From Alicyclobacillus_A sp963788285 (GTDB taxonomy: Bacteria; Bacillota; Bacilli; Alicyclobacillales; Alicyclobacillaceae), in NCBI GenBank assembly GCA_963788285.1, contig CAWBGB010000007.1, forward strand, positions 62,001 through 126,000: a stretch of DNA of 64,000 nucleotides, in the 5' to 3' direction. The translations under genes and the position numbers were made by a program. Positions 17,323 to 26,316 of this stretch are shown here, one piece after another. Position 1 is the first letter of the stretch, and every line of letters starts with the position of its first letter. The notes below the pieces were generated by a model. It saw only the letters and a list, made by a program, of their open reading frames with translations, searched no databases and was not told the DNA's origin.

Positions 17323-18237
17323 TTACTTTGATAAGCCCGTGGAAAAGAGGTCGGCGACCAGGGGTGACTGTAGAAGCGACCGCAAGTACGCCATTAATTC
17401 ACCACGCAGATTGTCTCGTCTAAGTGCATATTCAATAGAAGCTTGAATGTACCCCAGCTTGTCACCCACATCGTATCGATTGCCACGAATCTCCCACGCG
17501 AGCATTTGGTGCCGCTGATTGAGCACCCGCAAGGCATCCGTCAGTTGGATTTCTCCCCCTTTTCCGGGGGCTGTGGTTTGTAGAATATTAAACACATCCG
17601 GCTCCAGGATATATCTCCCGACCACTGCGAGATCCGATGGAGCCGTCTCCGGACTGGGTTTTTCGACCACGTCCTCAATCGCTGTCATTCTGCGATTTGA
17701 ACACTCGGGCAAAAGAGCGGGCGTGATAATCCCGTACCTATCTACCTCATTTCGGGACACTCTTTGGACCGCGATGACCGAAGTACAAAACTGTTCATAC
17801 GCTTGAATCATTTCCTTCAGACAAGGTGTTTCCGACTGAATCAAGTCATCGGGCAACAACACTGCAAACGGCTCGTCCCCCACAAAATGACGAGCACAAA
17901 GCAGTGCATGGCCAAGGCCTAGGGGCTCTTTTTGACGGATAAAGTGGATCTCTAACATACTTGAGAGATCGCGAACGACTTGACACAGCTCGTGCTTGCC
18001 CTTTTCCTCAAGCGTGAGTTCCAGTTCCTTGGACTTATCGAAATAATCCTCCATTACGTATTTACCACTGCTGGTCACAATGAGAATACTTTCGATTCCC
18101 GAAGATATGGCCTCTTCAATCACAAACTGAATGGCCGGGGTATCCACGATGGGCAACATTTCTTTTGGCACTGCCTTGGTGACGGGTAGGAGCCTCGACC
18201 CGATTCCACCTGCAGGAATCACCGCTTTACGAATCAT
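17323..18237 (-). CDS. galU: UTP-glucose-1-phosphate uridylyltransferase
   Basis: This 304-residue protein starts at an ATG with GGAGTT upstream. It carries the nucleotidyltransferase signature IPAGGIGSRLLPVTKAVPKE near the N-terminus and the sugar-binding region ERPxx-like VEKPSPETAPSDLAVVGRYI. It makes UDP-glucose from UTP and glucose-1-phosphate. It is the first gene of the set followed by ykcB, ykcC and gtrA. Its product also links to GalE in this window and to the UgtP-like glycosyltransferase at 62420. Confidence 0.93.
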   Translation of the reverse strand: MIRKAVIPAGGIGSRLLPVTKAVPKEMLPIVDTPAIQFVIEEAISSGIESILIVTSSGKYVMEDYFDKSKELELTLEEKGKHELCQVVRDLSSMLEIHFIRQKEPLGLGHALLCARHFVGDEPFAVLLPDDLIQSETPCLKEMIQAYEQFCTSVIAVQRVSRNEVDRYGIITPALLPECSNRRMTAIEDVVEKPSPETAPSDLAVVGRYILEPDVFNILQTTAPGKGGEIQLTDALRVLNQRHQMLAWEIRGNRYDVGDKLGYIQASIEYALRRDNLRGELMAYLRSLLQSPLVADLFSTGLSK

Positions 18238-18992
18238 CGTTCTATCAACTCCGTAGTCAGTTCATGATTATTAAAAGCATGAAATTCCACATAGAGGATA
18301 AAACCTGAGCAAATTTCACACATAGCTTAATATAGACATTCGTTTTGATGTGTCGGTGGAGGAAATGTGGAGATTGTATTGAGATACATTAATATTGGGA
18401 GCCGAAAGGATGACCCCGGTCGATGGTAGATCCTCATAGCGGACACATCGAATCGAGGATAATAAGGTTAAGGATACTCGAGGCAAACCCAATGGCACAG
18501 CATAATGACGAAGATTAATGTCCACGCCGCTCACTCAATGGGTCGTTGAACAAGGGAATCCAGCGGCGTTGGTGGCGCGCGAGCTGGTTGAGACGATCAG
18601 CGAAACGGTTTACAAATTCATTAACGGCCCCGGAATTCACATCGTGCCCATACCCGCCAGCATAAAGTTTCGTATGTTGATTTTTTGCTAATTTGTGAGG
18701 GTTTAACCGGTTACGAAATTTGTGCTTGAGATTGAACACCGGACCCAACAGAGCATGTTAACTGACCAAATCCATCTGTATTCCTCAGTTGGTAAATTAG
18801 TACGATTTCGTGTTCTCTCGCCGTGATCCAATTGTGTACCGTCGGACTTGGCTACTGCTACCCAGAGGACGCCGACAAGATAGACGTACGTGGTTGCGAC
18901 ACTGTTACAGACCTCTTTAAAAAGTTATCGGCTTCGCGTAACCTATACACCGTTGTATACTGAGAAACGCAGTACACCTACAGAAAGAAGGT
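18238..18992. other. Mostly gene-free stretch
   Basis: Besides a doubtful 57-codon frame at 18518-18691, I see no supported gene, RNA or repeat. The promoters of galU (left side) and yigZ (right side) should lie within it. Confidence 0.35.
18518..18691 (+). CDS. Doubtful small ORF, 57 codons
   Basis: The frame reads MSTPLTQWVVEQGNPAALVA and continues RELVETISETVYKFINGPGI, which looks like an amphipathic, protein-like sequence. There is no good ribosome site, and the end of the frame is of lower quality. It could be a fragment of a larger lost gene. No family was recognised. Confidence 0.2.
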   Translation: MSTPLTQWVVEQGNPAALVARELVETISETVYKFINGPGIHIVPIPASIKFRMLIFC

Positions 18993-19676
18993 GTGTTGGT
19001 GGCAGTCCCATCTTCGTTTGTCACGCCGGAAGTGTCGAATGAACACGAAATTGTGATTAAAAAGTCTCGGTTCATTGGGCACGTGGTTCCTATAAAGTCT
19101 GTGGAAGACGCTGAGGCTGCACTGGAGCGCATTCGCACGATGCACAAGACGGCGACGCACAATTGTTACGCGTACCGCGTCGGGCTTGGTGTTCCCGTTG
19201 AGCGGTTCTCCGACGATGGTGAGCCGAGCGGAACGGCCGGAAAGCCGATTCTGGAGGTTTTGCGGAAAAAGCCCATCGATAACGCGCTTGTTGTAGTCAC
19301 TCGCTATTTTGGTGGCACATTGCTCGGTGCAAGCGGTTTGGTTCGCGCCTACACGGATGCAACAGTGGAGGTATTGGACCACACGCCCATGCTGACGTGT
19401 CAGCGGATGGTCTTGGTCACCATTCGCTGCGATTACGCTCAGTACGGCAAGTTTGAGTATGAGTTGAATGCGCGCGACATGAAAATGTTGAACAAAGAAT
19501 TTACCGATGCGGTGTCGTTCCAGGTCTGGTTGGAAGAGAGCGCTGTGGACAAGTTTCTCGAAGAGGTTTCCAACTGGTCGAATGGCCAGGCAGAGTGTGT
19601 GACGTCTGAGGCAGAATACGTGGGCGTTCGACCAGACGGAGGGTTTGTCACCGGTGTCTGGTCACCAGCAGAATAA
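18993..19676 (+). CDS. yigZ: YigZ/IMPACT family protein
   Basis: The start is a TTG or the adjacent GTG, with GAAAGAAGG upstream. The 227-residue product has the family core: KKSRFIGHVVPIKSVEDAEA, HNCYAYRVG, RFSDDGEPSGTAGKPIL and VVVTRYFGGTLLGASGLVRA. A C-terminal DUF1949 domain follows. The family is conserved in bacteria and resembles the N-terminal part of eukaryotic IMPACT; its exact role is unsettled, with links to translation and ribosome function. It appears monocistronic. Confidence 0.92.
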   Translation: MLVAVPSSFVTPEVSNEHEIVIKKSRFIGHVVPIKSVEDAEAALERIRTMHKTATHNCYAYRVGLGVPVERFSDDGEPSGTAGKPILEVLRKKPIDNALVVVTRYFGGTLLGASGLVRAYTDATVEVLDHTPMLTCQRMVLVTIRCDYAQYGKFEYELNARDMKMLNKEFTDAVSFQVWLEESAVDKFLEEVSNWSNGQAECVTSEAEYVGVRPDGGFVTGVWSPAE

Positions 19677-20149
19677 CCTGTACTCAGATGATTTCATGCA
19701 TGCGTGAGTAGTAGTGAAAATAGGACGCCGTGTGTCGGTGTCCCTCAGAGATGGAGCGGCATGGGCGCTACGATTTCCGCGAGGGATGTAAGTTTGATGC
19801 AGATGGAGACAGAATCTGCGCCTTTGCCGGTCACCCTCTCAATGTTCTCAATTCACGTTGCGGCTATGTATCCCGTGGCTCCGTCGCTGCAACGGCATAC
19901 GAGGTTTAAATGCGAACCATGCCAGGTCGCGCGAGCCAATCACGAGCGGCACCCATTGCGACCTCTGGGTGGCCTAGGTTCCTATGTTTTACAATTGCAC
20001 ACCACGGATTATACATTTGTGTAACCTCAGTAGACAATACACTTGAAAGATTTCATACTTTGGTTAAAGTCTGATTTTATCTCCGCAAGCCTTTCCTCTA
20101 CGTTCATCTTGCACGCAAATCTGATGGAGACCGGTCTCCAGCTCGGGAG
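19677..20149. other. Gene-free stretch, nothing recognised
   Basis: I found no supported gene here, even allowing frameshifts. The right end may contain the leader of the broken sigma-factor gene. Confidence 0.35.
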
Positions 20150-20787
20150 ATGGCACAAAATGAACAACTGTATCAAATCAGCCCGAACGGTCCCCTCTAC
20201 CACTTGGTCCGCCACGCCCAATCCGGCGCACACGCAGTGAACGCGGAACTGATTGCGCAATTTATGCCGCTGTTGCGGAAAGCAGCCAACAAGTACAGAA
20301 GGATATCCTATGAGGACGCGTTGCAAGAAGCGTCTCTCGCGTTTCTGGAGGAATTGCGGAGTACAATTATGAGCTCGGAATTCCGTTCCCCGGGTACATC
20401 CAGGCTAAGTGTTGGGCGAAGTTCGGACCACCATGCGGCGGTTGTGGCGTACAGACTCGCGTGCGGATGGAGATCAAGAGCGAACTCGATACCAGGAATG
20501 TCCTTTCCCTCAAGTGCGCGTCAGCAGAGGGACGTAATCCAGGACGTGGTCACGTTGTTTTGGCTGGACGGCGCCGGGCTAAGCCATTGAGAGCGGATGG
20601 CCGCACACGCTCTGCTGCAAGGCTTTACCTGCAAGGAAGTAGCCGCTGGGCACGGAAAGCGTCAAAGCGAAAACAAGCGTTGCGGAAGCTCAAAACCGCC
20701 TTTTCCAACGAGGTTTGAGCAATTGTTCGACTTTACGCAAAGTCCTCGAATTTGCGGGAGTGACACCCTTCGACATCCCCGATTGAT
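20150..20787 (+). pseudogene. Sigma-70 family sigma factor, frameshifted
   Basis: Pieces in three frames give a small sigma factor. The first holds region 2: NAELIAQFMPLLRKAANKYR, then ISYEDALQEASLAFLEEL. A shift follows to YNYELGIPFPGYIQAKCWAK. Later frames give VIQDVVTLFWLDGAGLSH, then a stop and ERMAAHALLQGFTCKEVAAG (region 4), and after a further shift SVAEAQNRLFQRGLSN, ending in a TGA at 20785-20787. At least three shifts and one stop break it. This type occurs in Bacilli and phages as an auxiliary sigma factor. It lies right before the toxin gene and overlaps its promoter. Confidence 0.8.
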
Positions 20788-20792
20788 ATAAT
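20784..20792 (+). promoter_or_regulatory. Extended -10 promoter of the holin-like toxin mRNA
   Basis: TGATATAAT is a perfect TATAAT (20787-20792) with an upstream TGn extension. No consensus -35 is present, which is common for extended -10 promoters. Transcription would start near 20799 and give a leader of about 65 bases. Confidence 0.55.
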
Positions 20793-20826
20793 GGACGTGC
20801 ATAGAGAAAGGCTCTTTCAGGGGCGG

Positions 20827-20857
20827 CTCACTCCCTTTTCCAATGAAAGGGGGTGAG
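20827..20857 (+). promoter_or_regulatory. Hairpin hiding the toxin ribosome-binding site
   Basis: CTCACTCCCTTT (20827-20838) pairs with AAAGGGGGTGAG (20846-20857) in a 12-bp stem with one G-T wobble and a 7-base loop. The second arm is the ribosome site for the TTG at 20864. Such sequestration is typical of type I toxin mRNAs, which need processing or refolding before translation. Confidence 0.7.
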
Positions 20858-20863
20858 AGATGA

Positions 20864-20953
20864 TTGACGACGTACCAAGCACTGACGCTTGCCATTAATT
20901 TTGCAGGGTTGGTGCTGGCCATCGTCGCATTCAATAAGAAAGACCGCCCCTGA
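20864..20953 (+). CDS. Putative holin-like type I toxin, 29 residues
   Basis: A TTG start 6 bases after GGGGGTGAG opens a 29-codon frame, MTTYQALTLAINFAGLVLAI followed by VAFNKKDRP. It has a short polar N-terminus, one hydrophobic membrane helix and a charged tail with KKDR. This matches the small putative holin-like toxin family of Firmicutes, whose members insert into the cell membrane and are silenced by a cis-encoded antisense RNA. The ribosome site is locked in a hairpin, and a strong terminator follows at 21016. No antitoxin promoter could be fixed, but the 3' region overlaps a second inverted repeat (AGACCGC with GCGGTCT) as expected for an antisense RNA overlap. Confidence 0.75.
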   Translation: MTTYQALTLAINFAGLVLAIVAFNKKDRP

Positions 20954-21015
20954 GTCAACGGTGAGCGGTCTAGTACCGTTGTTCCGCACGAGCCGCCCCT
21001 GTGAGGGCTCTATGC

Positions 21016-21050
21016 GGGCCGTCAGCGTTGCCGCGCTGACGGCTCTTTTC
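21016..21050 (+). terminator. Terminator of the toxin mRNA
   Basis: GCCGTCAGCG (21018-21027) and CGCTGACGGC (21034-21043) form a perfect 10-bp stem with a 6-base loop, followed by TCTTTTC. Confidence 0.85.
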
Positions 21051-21174
21051 ATTATGTATTGTATCGCAAATATGGCTCTCTATGTATATGGTCTTCAGGT
21101 AAATGGTGTATTTGTGGTTGGCCTAAAGGCCGTTGATGTACGGATGGCATCGCGTTGAAGCGACACGCGACCCA

Positions 21175-21615
21175 TTAAGTGATTGCAAAAAGGATTCTCC
21201 CCTCGGCCACCAACTGGCCATCCACCTTCGCAATCCCGTGTCCTTTGCCCATCGTTCCACGCAGCCTATCGATGGTCACTTCCATCTCCAGCTTGTCTCC
21301 GGGCCGCACTTGTCCGCGGAACCGCAATTCGTCGAGGCCCGCCAACATCGGGAGCTTGCCCTGCATTTCAGGCAACGTGAGCACAGCGACACCCCCAAGC
21401 TGTGCCATCGCCTCCGTGACGAGCACCCCAGGCATCACAGCGTACTGTGGGAAATGCCCGGTAAAGTGAGGTTCGTTGACGGTCACCATTTTGTACCCCA
21501 CTGCGCGTTTCCCAGGGTCCAACTCGGTCACCCTATCCACAAGCAAAAACGGATAGCGATGGGCCAAGATCTTTTGAATGTCTTCTACGTAGAGCGGAAG
21601 GCTCAGTTCAGGCAC
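21175..21615 (-). CDS. fabZ: 3-hydroxyacyl-[ACP] dehydratase
   Basis: The GTG at 21615 with AAAGGAG upstream gives a 146-residue protein, normal for FabZ. The hotdog-fold active site is present: the catalytic His in NEPHFTGHFPQYAVMPGVL and the Glu in VTEAMAQLGG. HRYPFLLVDRV is the family N-terminal signature. It dehydrates 3-hydroxyacyl-ACP in fatty acid elongation in the cytosol. It lies in the same neighbourhood as in B. subtilis, where ywpB (fabZ) follows flhP, although a phosphatidyltransferase gene lies between them here. Confidence 0.94.
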   Translation of the reverse strand: MPELSLPLYVEDIQKILAHRYPFLLVDRVTELDPGKRAVGYKMVTVNEPHFTGHFPQYAVMPGVLVTEAMAQLGGVAVLTLPEMQGKLPMLAGLDELRFRGQVRPGDKLEMEVTIDRLRGTMGKGHGIAKVDGQLVAEGRILFAIT

Positions 21616-21903
21616 CAACAACACACTCCTTTATTGACCTTGCCAGCGTAGCGCCCATTCGCCCCAATCATTACCGACATACGGCACAGTACCTCATGTG
21701 AACAATAGGGGTACTCCTGGACGGCACATCGGTGCTGGCGGGTTAGCATAGGTGTTGGGCTGTCTGGCCAAGGTGCCAGGTTGCCTGAGCTATCCAATCG
21801 AGGCTCAGACGGCCACAACACCGTGTGAATCATGTCCGCCCTTTCGAATCAAATTTGCTCACGTATCAGCGACGATACTACGTCATGTTGGGACAAGCAT
21901 ATC

Positions 21904-22443
21904 CTATAGAACGCGACGATGCACGTCAATCAGCCGCATGCTGGCGACGTACAACAGCGTTGTAATGTAAGACAATACCACTGTAAACCACAGTAAAACG
22001 TTTGCTGCATCGGCGCTTGGCCACTGCAGCATGACGGAGCAAATGGTGATGTAATAGCAAACCGTGGTGCTCTTTCCCCACCTGTTGGCCTTCGGTACGG
22101 CGCGCTTGCCTTGGAAGTAAAAAAAGGTGGCGCCAAAAATCATGGCGAGATCGCGAAAGACAAGCAGTCCAGCCACCAACCACGGCACACGCCCGGACTG
22201 CAGGAGCGAAAACACGACGGCCAGCATCATGCTCTTGTCCGCAAGAGGATCCAACAGCTGACCTGCTTGCGTCTCCTGGCCGTTTCTTCGCGCCAGGTAA
22301 CCGTCCAGGATGTCCGTCAACCCGGCAACAAGCAACACAAAAAGAGCCCCTACCTTATGTTCACTTTCAGTTCCGTAGAAGGCCCAAAGATAAACCGGAA
22401 TCAGTACGAAACGGAATAATGTGAGCGTATTTGGGAGATTCAA
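21904..22443 (-). CDS. CDP-alcohol phosphatidyltransferase (PgsA-like)
   Basis: A TTG start with AAGGGGG upstream gives 179 residues. The CDP-OH motif D-G-x2-A-R-x8-G-x3-D-x3-D is complete (DGYLARRNGQETQAGQLLD, then PLAD). There are about five membrane helices. Enzymes of this type join a CDP-diacylglycerol to an alcohol such as glycerol-3-phosphate. Phosphatidylglycerophosphate synthase or a close relative is likely, but a second pgsA elsewhere in the genome cannot be excluded, so no symbol is given. Confidence 0.88.
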   Translation of the reverse strand: MNLPNTLTLFRFVLIPVYLWAFYGTESEHKVGALFVLLVAGLTDILDGYLARRNGQETQAGQLLDPLADKSMMLAVVFSLLQSGRVPWLVAGLLVFRDLAMIFGATFFYFQGKRAVPKANRWGKSTTVCYYITICSVMLQWPSADAANVLLWFTVVLSYITTLLYVASMRLIDVHRRVL

Positions 22444-22619
22444 GGTGGTACCCCCTTAGTCCATGCCCATTATATATCTCACGTTCGTGGCGTGGCAACC
22501 AAGTATGCCCATCGGAGGGGTTTGGCAATACCTTCTTTTGATAAAAAGCATCCCCAGACAAAATTTCCTTATATAATTCCTGCAGCCGGTCTTTTTTTGT
22601 ACAGAGCGTCTACGTCCAT

Positions 22620-23460
22620 GCGGCATGTCTACCCACGGATTTTGGTTTGCATCTCCCATCATCCAGTTGGTCATTTGCGCTGCCGCGGCGTTCAGGTCAA
22701 ACATCCGTTGGGCCGCAATCATATCGGTCATTTCCTGTGTCAAGTCCACGTTGCTCATGGCCAACACGCCTTGCTGGATGCATCCGCCCGTGTTCTGCCC
22801 ACCACGGTTGGCCACAGTCCACTGCGCCCTTGGATTCAGCACATACTCGTCCCCCGAGATGGCGGACAACTTCTGCCCTGGCATGGACACCGTAACAATG
22901 GCAGTTTCTGCCCCGTCGCTCTCCCATTTAAAGTCACAGAACCGTCAGGCCCGATCGTGATGTGGGGTGACCCATTGCCCGTGTAGCGGATACGCCCGCC
23001 CTTCGTATCCAACACAGGCTCTCCACTTTGCGTCGCGAGGAAAAACGATCCGTCCTGACCCTTACCCCACGTATCGTTCCCCGCTTACGTCATGTGCAAT
23101 TGGCCATCCGAGCATTGTACCGCGAAGAACCCGTCACCTTGGATGGCGAAATCCATGGGATTGTCCGTTTGCTGCAGAGGCATGTCAGAGCAATCCTTCT
23201 CTTCGGTGACAAGAATCAGCCCGTGCCGCCCCAGCCCCCCGGGGGAGTCGCCCATCTTGACTGTCCACACCAAGGTTCCCCGTGAACGCTGGTGTGAAGG
23301 CATCCGCCAAGGATCCCTTGCCTGCCACAAAGCCCATGGTCTTCATTGGCGATATCGGTCCAGCCAACTTGGCTTGACTTCATGGCCGATAGGCTTGCCA
23401 CAAGGATTGCACTGCACATACCTCCCTGGTGTCCGCTCGCTTTCGGGAGTGAGCCAGAAC
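22620..23460 (-). pseudogene. flhP: Flagellar hook-basal body protein FlhP, degraded
   Basis: Minus-strand fragments in several frames follow the FlgF/FlgG layout. They include a damaged N-terminus (SAMKSSQVGWTDIANE), a middle part TDNPMDFAIQGDGFFAVQ and GEPVLDTKGGRIRYTGNGSP, then ITIGPDGSVTLN. The C-terminal domain reads GVLAMSNVDLTQEMTDMIAA, then QRMFDLNAAAAQM. Numerous frameshifts and stops break it. Its position after flhO and mbl is the same as in B. subtilis. It is dead, so distal rod or hook-basal body assembly encoded here is lost. Confidence 0.85.
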
Positions 23461-23469
23461 CATGAAGCA

Positions 23470-24565
23470 TTCACCTTACCTACATCCTCCACCGCTTTCT
23501 GCAACTCTGTGTCATATGCCTGAATCACGCGCTGGTTCGCTTCATGGCTGGCAATCACCGCAGTCATGTTAACCATGGTGGAGGTCACGACCACATCTGC
23601 CCCAGTTCACCCGGCTTCAGGCTTGCAATGCCTGGACGAAATTTCGCCAGCACTTACCCCGGGTTGAGCGTGCCGGCCACCATGAACTCGGTTTAGCCGA
23701 GTGGACTGAGCGTTGTCACGTCCGCGTCCACAATTCCGAGGCGGCCCTGAGACAGCGGCTTGCCGTTGGCATCCACAATGCGGTACGATGGTTGCCCTTT
23801 GGAGTCGATAACTGGACTGCCGTCCGGATTGAAGAGGTCCTGTCCGGTGTAATTCGGATTGATTTGAATTCTGGCGTTTGGCATGGGCATGCCGTTTCTG
23901 CCCACAGGCAGTACCCGGAAGCGTCCACCAACAAGAAACTGTGGTTTCCCATATCGGTCTGATTTCTAATACGCAGCCCCAGCTCGGCAAACCCAGGTTG
24001 ACCCGGCTGACCCATGATGTGACCGCCCACATCCGCTAACACGTAGCACGGGTTCCCCACTGCGTCGTAGTCCGGTTTGCCATCTGCATCGTACAGGGAT
24101 TATTCCTGATATTTCGGATTTTTCATAGCAAACACGCCCGGTACAGCTTGTCCATTCGGTCCAATCACGCCGGCGGCACACCACCGAGTTCAAGACGCCC
24201 TTGTGCACCGATCGTGACGGTGCCGATAGCGGACTGAATCCCGGTTCGTCCTATAGGCACCGGCCGGCGTATTGTCGACAATCGCCACGTCCAAGTTGCG
24301 ACCAGAGTCCCGCAACGGTCCCTGGATGAACTGTGGGACACCCTCCTGGAATGCGACGCCCGTGCCTATCTTCCCCACCGTGATTGTGCTGCCATTTTGT
24401 CCATAGTTCATTCATCTGTTGGAGCTGTTCCTGGAACGCCAACAGTTCTCCGGTGGTCGACTTAAAACCAGGTGTCTCCGAGTTGGGGAGGTTGTTGGCG
24501 AGCGCCTGCTGCAAGCGTTCATCGGACGGCATTCCAGAAGCGGCTGTGGTCAAGCCCCTCAACAA
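23470..24565 (-). pseudogene. flhO: Flagellar hook-basal body protein FlhO, degraded, with DGxP repeats
   Basis: The N-terminus LRGLTTAASGMPSDERLQQA, then LANNLPNSETPGFKSTTGEL, is clearly a flagellar rod/hook protein. The rest is scattered over frames: GTGVAFQEGVPQFIQGPLRD, then SGRNLDVAIVDN. It ends with ASHEANQRVIQAYDTELQKA, then VEDVGKV. Between these lies an unusual insert of imperfect repeats, LYDADGKPDYDAVGNPCYVL and LFNPDGSPVIDSKGQPSYRI, VDANGKPL. At least five shifts or stops break the gene. It starts 8 bases after the mbl stop, as in Bacillus. Confidence 0.85.
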
Positions 24566-24572
24566 TGAGGGG

Positions 24573-25596
24573 TCACCGTACCTTTCGAACCTTGCCTTGC
24601 AATTTACTGATGCGCTGCCAGTGCAGATTTTCCAGCATCATGCCGGTACCGATGACGACGCACTTCATCGGTTCTTCCGCCACGTGGACGGGAATTTGCA
24701 GCTCTTCTGCCATGAGCTTGTCCAGGCCGTCGACAAGCGCACCGCCGCCGGTCAAAATCACGCCTTTATCCAAGATATCCGCCGCCAGTTCGGGCGGTGT
24801 TTTTTCAAGCACTTGCTTCGTCGCTGCAATAATGGCCTCGATGGGTTCCTGAAGTGCTTCGCACATCTCGTGCGCCTGCACGGTGACTGTCTTGGGGAGG
24901 CCAGACATCATATCGCGACCGCGGACGTCTTGCTGTCCGCCGCGGCCATTAGGGTAAACCGTGGCAAGCTCTTTTTTCAGCTCTTCTGCTGTACGTTCCC
25001 CAATGAGGAGGTTGTGTTCGTTTCTTAACATATTTGATAATCGCATCATCCAGCTTGTCCCCCGCCATACGAAGAGAGGCGGAGGTCACGACATCGCCGA
25101 GTGACAATACGGCGATGTCCGTGGTTCCTCCACCAATATCTACAACCATGCTGCCACTCGGTTCAAAGATATCGAGCCCAGCGCCGATGGCAGCGGCCTT
25201 TGGTTCCTCTATTAAATCGACGTGCTTGACGCCGCAAGCCTCAGCAGCTTCACGCACAGCCTTTTGTTCCACCGAAGTGATCCCAGCCGGCACGCAGATC
25301 ATGAGACGCGGACGAAACATGACACTCTTGCCGATGGTCTTGCGTATAAAGTGACGCAGCATAATTTCAGTAACCTCAAAGTCGGCAATCACACCATCGC
25401 GCAACGGCCGAATCGCGACGATGTTCCCCGGGGTGCGCCCGAGCATCTGGCGGGCTTCCTCGCCGACAGCTACGACTTGTTTCGTATTCTGATCAATCGC
25501 GACGACGGAAGGTTCATTGAGTACAATGCCCCGCCCTTTGACGTGGACGAGTACGTTTGCAGTCCCTAAGTCTACTCCAATTTCCTTTGAAAACAT
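24573..25596 (-). pseudogene. mbl: MreB-like cell-shape protein Mbl with one frameshift
   Basis: The N-terminal frame starts with MFSKEIGVDLGTANVLVHVK and carries the actin-fold phosphate loops DIGGGTTDIAVLSLG and VVAVGEEARQMLGRTPGNI. At about 25020 one extra C after KYVKK moves the frame, and the C-terminal part continues as EHNLLIGERTAEELKKELAT and ILTGGGALVDGLDKLMAEE to a stop at 24573. Apart from this single base the 341-codon protein is complete. Mbl filaments steer lateral wall synthesis. The gene sits between spoIIID and flhO as in B. subtilis. The lesion is either recent or an assembly error. Confidence 0.88.
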
Positions 25597-25774
25597 TTGC
25601 GGCGAGTCCTCCCCAACTGAGCGTGCATCTGAGCGTATCTGTTGCCACGGTGATATTCATGTTGACCATCTTGCAATAGACCATCTATAGACGGTATATG
25701 GACGGATTGTGTTACGACTGTCCGTTAAGATCCATTAAATGTACTTGGTGTTTCATTCAAGATAAGTTATGTTT

Positions 25775-26095
25775 CTACAGGCTGCTGGAAACTCCTTTTC
25801 TCGTCTCGAAGTTTTTCGACGAATTTCGATCCGGTTCGGGATCGACACCCTCCTTGTTGTACTTCAGTTTGGTTGCTTCGCCGCCACGCAGGTGACGAAT
25901 GGATTTGTGATACTCTAGAATTTCTTTCACTCGGTTTGCCAAATCGGGGTTGATTTCCGGCAGCCGCTCCGTCAAATCTTTGTGTACCGTACTTTTGGAT
26001 ACTCCAAATTCACGTGCAATGGTGCGCACGGTGTTGCGAGTCTCGACAATGTACTCACCGATTTTCAGAGTACGCTCCTTGATGTAATCATGCAC
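25775..26095 (-). CDS. spoIIID: Sporulation transcription factor SpoIIID
   Basis: The GTG at 26095 (VHDYIKERTLKIGEYIVETR) matches the known start and gives 106 residues; GAGG lies 8 bases upstream. The helix-turn-helix is TVRTIAREFGVSKSTVHKDL, followed by TERLPEINPDLANRVKEILE and the basic region HKSIRHLRGGEATKLKY, all almost identical to B. subtilis. SpoIIID is a mother-cell DNA-binding protein that both represses and activates sigma-E genes. It lies upstream of mbl in the conserved order. A sigma-E-like promoter lies at 26135-26163. Confidence 0.97.
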   Translation of the reverse strand: MHDYIKERTLKIGEYIVETRNTVRTIAREFGVSKSTVHKDLTERLPEINPDLANRVKEILEYHKSIRHLRGGEATKLKYNKEGVDPEPDRNSSKNFETRKGVSSSL

Positions 26096-26134
26096 TCCCC
26101 TCGCCTCCCCAGTTCTGCTCAGATGGTCTGATAC

Positions 26135-26163
26135 AGTATATGAGGGGGTGTACACCGTATGAC
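26135..26163 (-). promoter_or_regulatory. Candidate sigma-E promoter of spoIIID
   Basis: On the minus strand GTCATAC (26157-26163) and CATATACT (26135-26142) are 14 bases apart. The -10 resembles the sigma-E CATACAnT box. It lies 40 bases before the GTG, where a mother-cell promoter is expected. Confidence 0.4.
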
Positions 26164-26240
26164 TTGTTTTATCCCATTACGGCCTATCACGGCTTGTTTC
26201 ATCGAAATATCTTCCGATATCTCTCGATTTCTCCCCGGGA

Positions 26241-26276
26241 AATAAAAGAAAGAGGCCGTCTCATAGAGAGACGGCC
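26241..26276 (-). terminator. Rho-independent terminator of spoIIQ
   Basis: GGCCGTCTC (26254-26262) and GAGACGGCC (26268-26276) form a perfect 9-bp stem; on the minus strand it is followed by TCTTTCTTTT. Confidence 0.9.
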
Positions 26277-26316
26277 GAAATCAAAGATACTGCAGAGGTT
26301 TGGGTATACTATGGCC

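Noticed and set aside
18515..18748. 77-codon minus-strand frame in the galU-yigZ gap
   Set aside because: It has basic, low-quality composition without a ribosome site, and the opposite strand looks more protein-like over the same bases.
19704..20024. 106-codon plus-strand frame after yigZ
   Set aside because: There is no ribosome site and no family pattern, and its composition is irregular.
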